A DNA stretch of 46,263 nucleotides from Flavobacteriales bacterium (GTDB lineage Bacteria; Bacteroidota; Bacteroidia; Flavobacteriales_D; Cryomorphaceae). Both the position numbers and the translations under genes were made by a program. Location of the stretch: NCBI GenBank assembly GCA_007125175.1, contig SLDS01000130.1, forward strand, positions 1 through 46,263. The letters run 5' to 3'. This document shows positions 31,186 through 40,576 of this stretch, one piece after another (position 1 is the first letter of the stretch; every line of letters begins with the position of its first letter). The notes below the pieces were generated by a model, which did no database searches, was not told the origin of the DNA, and saw only the letters and a program-made list of their open reading frames with translations.

Positions 31186-32421
31186 ATGAGCAATATTAAT
31201 TTGTTCGATTCTTTCGCCGAGTTCAAAGAATTCAAAAACATCGACCGGGAAACCATGATGCGCATCCTGGAGGATGTATTTCGCAGTATGCTCATCAAAA
31301 AGCACGGTACTGACGATAACTTCGACATCATCATCAACCCCGATGAAGGTGACCTCGAAATATGGCGCAACCGCGAAATCGTGCCCGATGGTGAAGTAGA
31401 GGACGAGAACAGCCAAATCGCTTTTTCGGATGCCATCAAGATTGAGCCCGACTTTGAAGTGGGTGAGGAAGCCACCGAGGAGATACGTCTCGAGCACTTC
31501 GGGCGCCGCAGCATTCTCTCCATGAGGCAGAACCTTGTGGCCAAAATCATCGAGCTGGAAAAAGACAGCCTTTACAAAAAGTACAGTGAGCGCGTTGGAG
31601 AAATCATCACCGGAGAGGTATATCAGGTGTGGAAGCGCGAGGTGCTATTGCTCGACGATGAAGGAAATGAACTGATTCTACCCAAATCGGAACAAATACC
31701 CTCCGATTACTTCAAGAAGGGAGACGCCGTGCGTGCTGTGGTGGCCAAAGTGGAAATGCGCAACAACAGCCCCGTGGTTATCCTCTCCCGTACCGCTCCC
31801 GAATTCCTGGAGCGCCTCTTTGAGATGGAAGTGCCCGAAGTATTTGATGGACTCATTACCATCAAGAAGATTGTACGTGTGCCGGGAGAGCGTGCCAAAG
31901 TAGCTGTAGAAAGCTACGATGACCGCATTGATCCCGTAGGGGCATGCGTAGGTATGAAAGGTTCGCGCATACACAGCATCGTGCGCGAGCTCAAAAATGA
32001 GAACATCGACGTAATCAACTACACCGCCAACTTGCAGCTGCTCATCTCGCGCTCGCTCAGCCCGGCCAAGATTACCAATATCAAGATGGACGAGGAAAAC
32101 AAAAAGGCCGAAGTATTCCTCAAGCCCGATCAGGTATCTCTAGCCATTGGCAAGGGTGGGCACAATATTAAGCTCGCCAGCAAATTAACCGGATATGACC
32201 TCGACGTGTACCGCGAAACGGATGAAGACGAGGAAGATGTGGATCTGGAGGAATTTGCAGATGAGATTGATGGCTGGATCATCGACGAGTTGAAAGCCGT
32301 TGGATTGGACACCGCGCGCAGCGTGCTCGAACTGTCCAAAGGCGACTTGGTGTCCCGCACCGACCTCGAGGAAGAAACCATTGAGGAAATTTTTAAAATC
32401 CTGCGAGAGGAGCTTGAATAA
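31186..32421 (+). CDS. nusA: Transcription termination/antitermination factor NusA
   Basis: NusA binds RNA polymerase and modulates pausing, termination and antitermination. The 411-aa protein shows the N-terminal RNAP-binding domain (about 1-130), the S1 domain (GEIITGEVYQVWKREVLLLDD) and KH1 with GACVGMKGSRIHSIVRELKNENIDV. KH2 contains VSLAIGKGGHNIKLASKLTGYDLDVY. A short acidic tail with one helix-hairpin-helix-like unit ends it. It lacks the extra C-terminal repeats of E. coli NusA, normal for this phylum. It lies between rimP and infB in the conserved order. Since NusA can act on terminators, the rimP leader hairpin is a possible feedback site (inference). Confidence 0.96.
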   Translation: MSNINLFDSFAEFKEFKNIDRETMMRILEDVFRSMLIKKHGTDDNFDIIINPDEGDLEIWRNREIVPDGEVEDENSQIAFSDAIKIEPDFEVGEEATEEIRLEHFGRRSILSMRQNLVAKIIELEKDSLYKKYSERVGEIITGEVYQVWKREVLLLDDEGNELILPKSEQIPSDYFKKGDAVRAVVAKVEMRNNSPVVILSRTAPEFLERLFEMEVPEVFDGLITIKKIVRVPGERAKVAVESYDDRIDPVGACVGMKGSRIHSIVRELKNENIDVINYTANLQLLISRSLSPAKITNIKMDEENKKAEVFLKPDQVSLAIGKGGHNIKLASKLTGYDLDVYRETDEDEEDVDLEEFADEIDGWIIDELKAVGLDTARSVLELSKGDLVSRTDLEEETIEEIFKILREELE

Positions 32422-32469
32422 GGCTATTCCTAGCTAATTTCATACTTTCGCAGCCTATAGAACCCATAT

Positions 32470-35163
32470 ATGCCAGGTAGATCAACACCGGTCAGATTAA
32501 GTAAAGCAGCAAAAGAATTCAACGTCGGGCTCAGCACGATTGTCGATTTTTTGAAATCGAAGGGCATTGAGATTGAAAGCAAGCCCAATACCAAAATTGA
32601 CAATGCAGCCTACGAGATCCTACAGGATGAATTTCTGGATTCCAAAAAGCTGAAGGAGAAAGCTCAGAGAACCACGGTAGCCTCTGGTAAGCGCGAGACA
32701 GTGAGCCTGGAGAAGGAACGCGCACCGGAGAAGAAGAGCGGTGAAGAAGAGGATGCGGTGCTGATCAAAAATGTGCAGGGCGCGGATGAAGAAGTGATCA
32801 AGCCAAAGGTAGACAAGCCTGGACTCAACGTTGTAGGCAAGATCGACCTGGACAAGCAGAAGCGTGAGAAGGAGAAAAAGAAGGAAGAGGAAGAAGCCGC
32901 AAAGGCCGCTGAAGAAAAGAAGAAGGCAAGTGAGGCTGAGAAGGCTGCGGATGAGGAAGCCAAAGCCAAAGCCAAGGCTGAAAGTGAAGCTGCCGCCAAA
33001 GCAAAAGAAGAGGCAAAACCTGCCGAGCCGGAAACCATACGGGGCAGCGCTGAAAAGCTCTCGGGACTCACTGTAGTGGGCAAAATTGACCTTCCGGAAA
33101 AGAAGAAGAAAAAGCCCGTAATGAGTACCGATCCCGAAACGGAAACTCAAAAGGGCAAGCGCAAACGCAAGCGCATCGCCAAATCCGAACAATCACCTCA
33201 AACAGGTCGTGGCGACAAAGGAAGAAAAGGCCGCGGAGCAGTCAAGCAGGAGATCAGTCAGGAAGATATCGATAGAGAGCTCAAGCAAACCCTCGCCAAG
33301 CTGAGCGGGGGCAATGTGAAGGGCAAAGGCGCCAAGGTGCGTCGTGCCCGCCGTGATGAGCACCGCAGTCGCGCGGAGGAGCGTGCGATGCAAGAGCAAG
33401 CTGAATCGACGGTGCTGAAGCTCACCGAATTTGTTACCGTGAGCGACCTGGCCAGCTTGATGGATGTTTCGGTTACCGAAGTAATCTCCTCATGCATGAG
33501 CTTGGGCATCATGGTATCCATCAATCAGCGCCTCGATGCTGAGACCATTACAATCATAGCGGAGGAGCTTGGCTACACCGTCGAGTTTACCAGCGCAGAG
33601 GTGCAGGAAGCCATCCCCGTTCAGGAGGATAGTCCCGAAGACCTCACCAAGCGAGCCCCCATCGTAACGGTAATGGGGCACGTAGACCACGGTAAAACCT
33701 CTTTGCTCGATTACCTCCGCAAGGAAAATGTAATCAGCGGTGAGGCAGGAGGGATCACCCAGCACATCGGAGCCTACAGCGTTGAGGTGAGTGATGGGCG
33801 CAAAATTACCTTCCTCGATACTCCCGGTCACGAGGCCTTTACAGCCATGCGTGCCCGTGGAGCACAAGTCACCGACCTCGCCATCATCGTGATTGCGGCT
33901 GATGATGAGGTGATGCCGCAAACCAAAGAGGCCATCAATCACGCACAGGCCGCCGGTATTCCCATGATCTTTGCCATCAATAAGATCGACAAGGAAAATG
34001 CCAATCCCGACAAGATCAAGGAGCAATTGGCCAATATGAACATCCTCGTGGAAGATTGGGGTGGAAAATATCAAAGCGAGGAAATCTCAGCAAAGCACGG
34101 TACCAACGTGGAAGATCTTCTGGAGAAGGTGCTTCTCGAAGCCGATCTGCTGGAGCTCCAGGCCAATCCCAACAAATTGGCCTTAGGTACTGTAATCGAA
34201 TCCAGCCTGGACAAAGGGCGAGGATATGTAACCACCCTGCTCGTGGAGGCCGGTACCATGCGTACCGGCGATGTGGTGCTCGCCGGTCATTATACCGGTC
34301 GCGTCAAAGCCATGTTCAATGAAAGGGGACAAGAGGTGCGCGAAGTGGGGCCATCACAGCCGGTTTCTATGCTCGGACTCAACGGTGCCCCCAATGCCGG
34401 CGATCGCTTCAATGTACTTGCCGATGAGCGCGAAGCCCGAAATATCGCTGCCAAGCGCGAGCAATTGCAGCGCGAGCAAGGCGTCCGCACACAGAAGCAT
34501 GTTACCCTCGATGAGATCGGTCGTCGGATTGCCATTGGAGACTTCAAGGAGCTCAATATCATTCTCAAAGGTGATGTCGATGGCTCGGTAGAAGCCCTCT
34601 CTGATGCCCTGCAGAAACTGTCAACCGATCAGATTCAAGTCAATGTGATCCACAAAGCCGTGGGACAAATCACGGAAAACGACGTGCTTCTTGCCACTGC
34701 CTCAGATGCAGTAATCGTAGGCTTCCAGGTACGACCCTCTGCCGGTGCACGACGTCTTGCAGAGAAGGAAGAGATTCAAATCAAGATTTATTCGGTGATC
34801 TATGCGGCTATCGAAGAGATTCGCGATGCCATGGAAGGCATGCTCAGTGCCAAAATCGAAGAGCGCATTACTGGAAATGCCGAGGTAAGAGAAACCTTCA
34901 AGATTTCCAAAGTGGGCACCATTGCAGGTTGCTTCGTTACCGAAGGCAAAATCAACCGAAACTCCAATGTACGCCTGATTCGTGACGGCATCGTGGTGTA
35001 CACCGGTGAGTTGGGAAGCCTCAAGCGCTTCAAAGATGATGTGAAGGAAGTTACCAAGGGTTACGAATGTGGACTCAACATCGATAAATTCAACGATGTG
35101 AAGGTCGGCGACATAATCGAAGCCTTTGAAGAGGTGGAAGTGAAGCAAACACTTGACAGCTGA
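32470..35163 (+). CDS. infB: Translation initiation factor IF-2
   Basis: IF-2 is the GTPase that brings initiator tRNA to the 30S subunit and promotes subunit joining. The 897-aa protein has an N-terminal winged segment ([25 protein letters not shown]). A long charged low-complexity linker rich in K, E and A (about 80-300) follows, then an IF2_N domain ([17 protein letters not shown]). The G domain has [12 protein letters not shown] (near 402), DTPGHEAF and NKIDKENA, and the C-terminal IF-2 domains complete it. It starts 48 bases after the nusA stop. A TACTTTCG sequence in that gap is one mismatch from a -7 element, so weak internal transcription is possible. Confidence 0.97.
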   Translation: MPGRSTPVRLSKAAKEFNVGLSTIVDFLKSKGIEIESKPNTKIDNAAYEILQDEFLDSKKLKEKAQRTTVASGKRETVSLEKERAPEKKSGEEEDAVLIKNVQGADEEVIKPKVDKPGLNVVGKIDLDKQKREKEKKKEEEEAAKAAEEKKKASEAEKAADEEAKAKAKAESEAAAKAKEEAKPAEPETIRGSAEKLSGLTVVGKIDLPEKKKKKPVMSTDPETETQKGKRKRKRIAKSEQSPQTGRGDKGRKGRGAVKQEISQEDIDRELKQTLAKLSGGNVKGKGAKVRRARRDEHRSRAEERAMQEQAESTVLKLTEFVTVSDLASLMDVSVTEVISSCMSLGIMVSINQRLDAETITIIAEELGYTVEFTSAEVQEAIPVQEDSPEDLTKRAPIVTVMGHVDHGKTSLLDYLRKENVISGEAGGITQHIGAYSVEVSDGRKITFLDTPGHEAFTAMRARGAQVTDLAIIVIAADDEVMPQTKEAINHAQAAGIPMIFAINKIDKENANPDKIKEQLANMNILVEDWGGKYQSEEISAKHGTNVEDLLEKVLLEADLLELQANPNKLALGTVIESSLDKGRGYVTTLLVEAGTMRTGDVVLAGHYTGRVKAMFNERGQEVREVGPSQPVSMLGLNGAPNAGDRFNVLADEREARNIAAKREQLQREQGVRTQKHVTLDEIGRRIAIGDFKELNIILKGDVDGSVEALSDALQKLSTDQIQVNVIHKAVGQITENDVLLATASDAVIVGFQVRPSAGARRLAEKEEIQIKIYSVIYAAIEEIRDAMEGMLSAKIEERITGNAEVRETFKISKVGTIAGCFVTEGKINRNSNVRLIRDGIVVYTGELGSLKRFKDDVKEVTKGYECGLNIDKFNDVKVGDIIEAFEEVEVKQTLDS

Positions 35164-35166
35164 TTT

Positions 35167-35248
35167 GGGCAATTGATTAATCTGCCCGATTGATAAAACG
35201 CAGGTTTCTGCGTCCGTAATTCTGATGCTCTGCGGCCATTTGCAGAGC
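35167..35248. terminator. Cluster of three hairpins between convergent infB and SPOR genes
   Basis: Three short hairpins stand in a row: GGGCA...TGCCC (35167-35187), ACGCAG-GTTT-CTGCGT (35198-35213) and GCTCTGC...GCAGAGC (35227-35248). The last one abuts the SPOR stop codon. None has a T run on either side, so they are not standard intrinsic terminators. They may act as a combined, Rho-assisted or 3'-end stabilising region. Confidence 0.45.
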
Positions 35249-35821
35249 CTAGTTCTTACTGTTGGTACTTCTCAGCGGGGGCAAATTGATCTCGTCCCTG
35301 ACAATGTAGGCATTCGGATACTCCTTCTTAATCTCTTCGCGGAGTGCCTCAGAGGAGAGCTTATCGCGAAAATCACCAACCCGAAGTCGGAAATTGGGTG
35401 CAAGGTAGCTCACATAGGCTGCCACATCAGGGTACTTTTTCAGGAATTCGCCCCGAATCTTCTGAGCCTCCGCACGGCTACCAAAAAAGAGCTGGACCCG
35501 ATAGCCTTCCAAAGATTTTGGATGTTCCTTTCTCAGTGAGTCCAAGAGGTCGATTCGGGCATCTCGGTATACCCTGACTGTGCCGGGGCTTCGATCCACC
35601 GATCGCTCATAGCGCTCAATAAGCGCTACACTCTTCGTTCCCATTTGGCCATCGGCATCGTGAATTTGACGATCTGCGGTATCGCTTTTTTCATCCTTTA
35701 CCCGGTACAGGCGCCAGTCTTCTTCATTGCCTTGAGCCCATGAAGCAGGCGAACAGTAAAGGCCAAAAAAAAGTAAGGGCAGCGCGGCCCCGAAGCGCCA
35801 ATGTGAAGGGAAGATTTTCAT
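35249..35821 (-). CDS. SPOR domain-containing secreted protein
   Basis: The 190-aa protein has a signal peptide (FGAALPLLFFGLYCSPASWAQ) and a C-terminal SPOR domain (YRVQLFFGSRAEAQKIRGEF ... NFRLRVGDFRDKLSSEAL). SPOR domains bind glycan strands stripped of peptide side chains, so a role at the cell wall or septum is likely. The middle is charged linker. The start codon is four bases from a TACATTTG -7 element, in the same arrangement as the radical SAM gene, suggesting a leaderless mRNA. It is divergent from the actA operon. Confidence 0.9.
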   Translation of the reverse strand: MKIFPSHWRFGAALPLLFFGLYCSPASWAQGNEEDWRLYRVKDEKSDTADRQIHDADGQMGTKSVALIERYERSVDRSPGTVRVYRDARIDLLDSLRKEHPKSLEGYRVQLFFGSRAEAQKIRGEFLKKYPDVAAYVSYLAPNFRLRVGDFRDKLSSEALREEIKKEYPNAYIVRDEINLPPLRSTNSKN

Positions 35822-35825
35822 ATGT

Positions 35826-35833
35826 CAAATGTA
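35826..35833 (-). promoter_or_regulatory. Candidate -7 element TACATTTG immediately before the SPOR gene start
   Basis: The minus strand reads TACATTTGACATATG, where the last ATG is the start. It differs at one of 15 bases from the radical SAM start region. No -33 TTG is evident. Confidence 0.45.
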
Positions 35834-35861
35834 GGTCAAAAATTGGGCCAGATGCATCTCA

Positions 35862-35892
35862 TTTGTGATTCGGATTTTGTGCGCTAAATTTG
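35862..35892 (+). promoter_or_regulatory. Promoter of the act-cox operon
   Basis: TTTG at 35862-35865, a 19-base spacer and TAAATTTG at 35885-35892 match the phylum consensus in both elements and spacing. The predicted transcript start near 35898 leaves a leader of about 160 bases before the actA ATG. A second, -33-less TATTTTTG at 36006-36013 lies closer to the gene. Confidence 0.7.
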
Positions 35893-35980
35893 AGTGTGAT
35901 AGACTTTCACAAACCCCTTCCAGCTCCGCTATTTAGAATCATTTTAAATTATTTTAAGCCGTGACAATTTCATGACATTT

Positions 35981-36012
35981 AACCCTCCTTACGGTGGGTT
36001 TATTTTATTTTT
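35981..36012 (+). promoter_or_regulatory. Terminator-like hairpin in the actA leader
   Basis: AACCCTCC (35981-35988), loop TTAC, GGTGGGTT (35993-36000) form an eight-base stem with one T-T mismatch, followed by TATTTTATTTTT. It lies about 85 bases after the predicted start. A second hairpin, CCCC-N7-GGGG (36015-36029), follows directly. No competing antiterminator is obvious by eye. Confidence 0.55.
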
Positions 36013-36055
36013 GCCCCCAAATTTAGGGGTGGAATATCCACTTAAACGAAGAAAT

Positions 36056-37345
36056 ATGGCTTATCATTTGGATGTTGTGATTAGATTGACAAAATCTCTG
36101 GCCCTGACTTCAGCGATGTTAATTGCCCTGGCGTTTCAGGGACTGCACGCGCAGGATGGCGAGAAGCTTTTCAGGCAAAACTGCTCTTCCTGCCACCGTG
36201 TGGATAAGGACATGACTGGTCCGGCGCTCAAGGGGGTGCAAGAGAGATGGGAGGGGAAGGAAGATTTGCTCTACAAGTGGATCAAAAATCCGGCAGCTGT
36301 CGCAGAAATGGGCATACCCTATGTGGATGCCATGCTGGCCGAATGGATGCCGCGTGGAGGCCTCATGAACGCACAGGCAGTCACTGACGAGGAAATTGAT
36401 GCCATTCTTGACTATATTGAAAAGTGGGAGCCGCCGGTGGCTGCCACTGCCGATGCAGGAGAGACCGAAGAAGCAGTAGCAAGAGATGAGGGTATTTCCT
36501 CAGCATGGTTGTACATCATTGTTTTTGTCCTCCTTATTCTCATCTTCTCGCTGTGGGGAGTTCGCTCTTCACTAAGCAAATTGCAAAAAGCGCTCGCTGA
36601 AGCTGAAGGGGAAGAACTGGCTCCGGAGCTTTCATTTGCTGAAAAGGGTAAGATATGGCTCTGGCAAAACAAAGTATTCGTCTCCATTGCAGGTATTCTG
36701 GTACTTGTCTACTTCGTTACCCTGGGATGGGATGCCCTGATGGGAGTTGGCGTATACACCGGCTACACACCCGATCAGCCGATCAAATTTAGCCACAAGC
36801 TTCACGCCGGCGAGAACGGAGTAGCTTGTGTATACTGTCACCACAGTGCCCTGAAGAGCAAGCACGCCGGGATACCTTCCACCAATATCTGTATGAATTG
36901 CCACAAAGCAATCAATGAAGGCAGATCGGAAGAAGGTACAGCCGATATCCAAAAAATATACGCCGCCGTGGGTTGGGATCCTGATAAGCAGGCCTACACA
37001 GGCGAAGAAGAGCCCATCCAATGGGTGAAGGTGCACAACCTGCCCGATCACGCGTACTTCAATCATGCCCAGCACTATGTGGTAGGGCAGATCGAATGTC
37101 AAGAGTGCCACGGGCAAATTCAGGAAGACTACACCGTGGCCGGGCAGTACTCACCCCTTACCATGGGATGGTGCATCAATTGCCACAACGAAACTGCCGT
37201 GCGCATGGATGGCAACGGCTACTACGACGAAGTACACCGACGCCTCGTTGACAACAACAAAGAGGAATTGAAGAAATACCTCGAAGACGGTACCATCACT
37301 GCCCGAGAGCTCGGAGGATGGGAATGCTCAAAATGTCATTACTAA
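36056..37345 (+). CDS. actA: Alternative complex III subunit A, multiheme cytochrome c
   Basis: ActA is the periplasmic multiheme subunit of quinol:cytochrome c oxidoreductase. The ATG at 36056 gives 429 aa with signal sequence TSAMLIALAFQGLHAQ; the frame is open back to 35972 but that part encodes no recognisable signal. Six CxxCH heme motifs are present. CSSCH (near 43) lies in an N-terminal monoheme cytochrome c domain. CVYCH, CMNCH, CQECH, CINCH and C-terminal CSKCH lie in the pentaheme domain. Two transmembrane helices separate the domains (LYIIVFVLLILIFSLWG, VFVSIAGILVLVYFVTLGW). It is first in the operon. Confidence 0.93.
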   Translation: MAYHLDVVIRLTKSLALTSAMLIALAFQGLHAQDGEKLFRQNCSSCHRVDKDMTGPALKGVQERWEGKEDLLYKWIKNPAAVAEMGIPYVDAMLAEWMPRGGLMNAQAVTDEEIDAILDYIEKWEPPVAATADAGETEEAVARDEGISSAWLYIIVFVLLILIFSLWGVRSSLSKLQKALAEAEGEELAPELSFAEKGKIWLWQNKVFVSIAGILVLVYFVTLGWDALMGVGVYTGYTPDQPIKFSHKLHAGENGVACVYCHHSALKSKHAGIPSTNICMNCHKAINEGRSEEGTADIQKIYAAVGWDPDKQAYTGEEEPIQWVKVHNLPDHAYFNHAQHYVVGQIECQECHGQIQEDYTVAGQYSPLTMGWCINCHNETAVRMDGNGYYDEVHRRLVDNNKEELKKYLEDGTITARELGGWECSKCHY

Positions 37346-37367
37346 TCATCAGGTATCACAGCTGAAC

Positions 37368-40300
37368 ATGGCCAACAATAAGAAGTACTGGGTAGGACTC
37401 GAAGAGCTTCACGAGACTGAAGAGTTCCAGATAGCTCAAGAAAATGAATTCGCCCCAAGCAAATCGGTGGACGAGTTCTTGTCCGACACCAAAGACAGCA
37501 CCGACCCTACATCGCGGCGCGACTTTCTGAAGTTTCTCGGTTTTGGAGTGACCGCAGCCACCATCGCTGCCTGCGAAACCCCCGTGATCAAATCCATCCC
37601 TTACGCCAACAAGCCCGAGGAGATCACTCCGGGTATACCCAATTATTACGCGTCTACTTACTACGATGGTAATGACTATGCCAGCGTACTGGTAAAAACC
37701 CGTGAAGGTCGCCCCATTTTCATCAAGCCCAATAGCTCCTCCGGACAGGTTCTGAATGCAAGAATCAATTCATCGGTGCTATCGCTTTATGACAGCACCC
37801 GCTTGCGCGGTCCCCTTGCCAATGGTGAGCCCAGCTCATGGGTCGAGGTTGATGACAAGGTGCGAGAGGGCCTCAAGAAAGCTGCCGATTCCGGAAAGCA
37901 AATTGCCATCCTGAGCCACACCATCATAAGCCCTTCCACAAAGGCCCTTATCGGAAAATTCAAGGAAAAATACGGAGAGGACACTGTGCGTACCATCGCC
38001 TACGATCCCCTTTCTTATCGCGGCATGCGCATCGCCAACGAGCGCTGCTTCGGCGAGGCCTTCATTCCCGACTACGACTTCTCAAAGGCCAAGGTAGTGG
38101 TAAGCATTGCTGCCGACTTCCTCAACGACTGGTTGATGACAGGAAGTTTCACCTCTCAGTATGCCTCTCGACGCAAGCCTGAGGGCGAGTGGATGAGCCG
38201 CCATTATCAATTTGAGAGCATCATGTCGCTTACCGGTACCAATGCCGATAAGCGCGCTGCGATCAAGCCATCGCAGGAACACGATCTGGCCCTGGCTATC
38301 CACGACGAGCTCGCCGGTATGATGGGTGCCTCCAAAGCCGGTGCAAAAACGGATGAGCTGCCGATGGACTTGGTGAAGGCTGCTGCCAAAGATCTCTACG
38401 CGAATCGGGGAAGCTCCTTGGTAATTGCATCATGCAACGATCCCGACTTGCAGGTGATTGTGAATGGAATCAACCAAATGCTCGGCAATTATGGATCTAC
38501 CATCCGCACGGATGTAGAGCTCTTTGTAAAAGACGGTAGGGATGAGGATGTGGCAGCGCTCATCAATGATATGAAGGCCGGCAAAGTGGGTGCCCTGCTC
38601 TGCTACGGAGTGAATCCCGCCTATACATGGCCTGGAGCCAATGCCTTCAAGGAGGGTCTGGAAAAGGTGGATATGAGCCTATCCTTCGCCTCATGGGGCG
38701 ACGAGACAGCCAGCCTCTGCAACTACGTGTGCCCGGATCACCACTACCTCGAGTCCTGGAATGACCACTATCCCAAGACCGGTCAATACGCCCTCACTCA
38801 GCCAACCATCAGCCCTCTGTACGACACCCGTCAAATGCAAGATAGCCTGATGGCATGGGCCGAAATGGATGGCAATTACCACGACTTTATCCGAGAGGTG
38901 TGGAAGCGCTACGCCGGTGAAATGGCGCAAGAAGAGGTGCTTTTCGACGACTTTTGGTACAATTCCCTCCGCAGGGGATCAGTGTACGTTGAGCTGCCTT
39001 CAAGCGGTACCCCGGAATTTGACTCAGCTGCCCTCAGCAGGGCCGTAGCTTCCGCAAAATCAAAGAAAGCGCCCGCCGATGGCTACGAAGTGGTGCTTTA
39101 TACGAAAGTGGGAATAGGAGCGGGAACACAAGCTGTAAACCCTTGGCTTCAGGAGCTGCCCGATCCGATTACCAAGATTACCTGGGACAATTACATCACC
39201 ATGCACCCCGCTGATGTGGAGTCCTTCGGGTTTAAAATGCATTACGGTCAGGAGCTCCCAGCATCGCTGGCCAAGTTGAGCCTCAATGATGTGGAGTTGA
39301 CACTTCCTGTGATTGCTCAGCCCGGACAGAAGCGCGGAACTGTCGGCGTCGCTCTCGGCTATGGCCGTGGAGCCAATGAGGAGGAAGTGGGCCGTGCCGC
39401 CTTCCGCACCACAAGCAATGGCTCTTTCGAGCGCGATTCCGATGGAAAGAAAGTACCCATCGGAGCCAATGCCTACCCTCTGGTTTCCACAGCAAGTGGA
39501 TTGCTCGTATGCCACCGATCTGGCGCGAGCATCGAAGATACCGGCCAGACCTTTAGCATCGCTGCCACCCAAACGCATCACACCCTTATGGGTCGAAGCA
39601 GCGTACTGCGCGATACCGATTTACAACAGTTCAAAACAGCTGAGCCCAGCACTTACAATCCACCTCATGTGCTTCCGATCCACGAAGGTGGTAAGGTTGT
39701 CGACAAGGCCGTAAAGGAAGTAGACCTGTGGCAGAATCACCCTGTAGAGGGAGTGGGCCACCGTTGGGGATTGAGTATCGATCTTTCTACGTGCACCGGC
39801 TGTAGCGCTTGTGTTACGGCTTGCCACTCCGAAAACAATGTGCCGGTAGTGGGCAAGGACGAGGTGCGTAGAGGACGCGACATGCATTGGCTGCGAATAG
39901 ACCGCTACTACTCCTCACCCATGAATATGGAGCTTGCGGAAGACGAAGGCAAGGGAGTGATCAGCGCTTACCGCGAAATGGAGGTGCCGCAATACGACAA
40001 TCCCGAGACCATCCACATGCCCATGATGTGCCAGCACTGCAATCACGCTCCTTGTGAGACGGTGTGTCCGGTGGCTGCAACCACCCACAGCAATGAAGGC
40101 CTCAACCAGATGACCTACAACCGCTGCATCGGTACGCGCTACTGTGCCAATAACTGCCCATACAAGGTGCGCCGATTCAATTGGTTCAACTACAAAGCTT
40201 ACAATAAGTTTGTAGGTGTTAATCCCGCACAGGACGAGATGGCGCGCATGGTGCTCAACCCGGATGTGACGGTGCGCTCGCGCGGGGTAATGGAAAAGTG

Positions 40301-40550
40301 CAGCATGTGTGTGCAGCGCATTCAGGCCGGTAAGCTCGACGCCAAGATGAAAGGCAAGCCTGTAGAGGATGGAGCCGTACAAACTGCCTGTGCTGAGGCC
40401 TGCCCCACGCAAGCCATTCGCTTTGGTGATCTCAACGATACCAAGAGCGTGGTGCGCAAAGAGCACGAAGACAAGAGAGCTTACTACGCCCTTGAAGAGA
40501 TTGGCGTGAAGCCCAATGTGAGCTACAAAGTGAAAGTGAGAAATAGCTAA
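37368..40550 (+). CDS. actB: Alternative complex III subunit B, iron-sulfur/molybdopterin-oxidoreductase-like
   Basis: The 1,060-aa peripheral subunit fuses a molybdopterin-oxidoreductase-like part, which in ACIII carries no molybdenum cofactor, to a ferredoxin part. The Tat-type signal is SRRDFLKFLGFG (RR at 50-51), ending with Cys69, so lipidation is possible. Iron-sulfur motifs lie at about 808-1010: CTGCSACVTAC, CQHCNHAPCETVC, CIGTRYCANNC and CSMC ... CAEAC. The Thr in CIGT is typical of the site that holds a three-iron cluster. These clusters link to the ActA hemes. It starts 22 bases after actA and is followed by actC at 26 bases. Confidence 0.95.
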   Translation: MANNKKYWVGLEELHETEEFQIAQENEFAPSKSVDEFLSDTKDSTDPTSRRDFLKFLGFGVTAATIAACETPVIKSIPYANKPEEITPGIPNYYASTYYDGNDYASVLVKTREGRPIFIKPNSSSGQVLNARINSSVLSLYDSTRLRGPLANGEPSSWVEVDDKVREGLKKAADSGKQIAILSHTIISPSTKALIGKFKEKYGEDTVRTIAYDPLSYRGMRIANERCFGEAFIPDYDFSKAKVVVSIAADFLNDWLMTGSFTSQYASRRKPEGEWMSRHYQFESIMSLTGTNADKRAAIKPSQEHDLALAIHDELAGMMGASKAGAKTDELPMDLVKAAAKDLYANRGSSLVIASCNDPDLQVIVNGINQMLGNYGSTIRTDVELFVKDGRDEDVAALINDMKAGKVGALLCYGVNPAYTWPGANAFKEGLEKVDMSLSFASWGDETASLCNYVCPDHHYLESWNDHYPKTGQYALTQPTISPLYDTRQMQDSLMAWAEMDGNYHDFIREVWKRYAGEMAQEEVLFDDFWYNSLRRGSVYVELPSSGTPEFDSAALSRAVASAKSKKAPADGYEVVLYTKVGIGAGTQAVNPWLQELPDPITKITWDNYITMHPADVESFGFKMHYGQELPASLAKLSLNDVELTLPVIAQPGQKRGTVGVALGYGRGANEEEVGRAAFRTTSNGSFERDSDGKKVPIGANAYPLVSTASGLLVCHRSGASIEDTGQTFSIAATQTHHTLMGRSSVLRDTDLQQFKTAEPSTYNPPHVLPIHEGGKVVDKAVKEVDLWQNHPVEGVGHRWGLSIDLSTCTGCSACVTACHSENNVPVVGKDEVRRGRDMHWLRIDRYYSSPMNMELAEDEGKGVISAYREMEVPQYDNPETIHMPMMCQHCNHAPCETVCPVAATTHSNEGLNQMTYNRCIGTRYCANNCPYKVRRFNWFNYKAYNKFVGVNPAQDEMARMVLNPDVTVRSRGVMEKCSMCVQRIQAGKLDAKMKGKPVEDGAVQTACAEACPTQAIRFGDLNDTKSVVRKEHEDKRAYYALEEIGVKPNVSYKVKVRNS

Positions 40551-40576
40551 TCCCAAGAGAGAAAACACCACGCAGT

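Noticed and set aside
32443-32450. TACTTTCG as a promoter for infB
   Set aside because: One mismatch from TAnnTTTG and no -33 element at the right distance. It is better treated as possible weak internal transcription.
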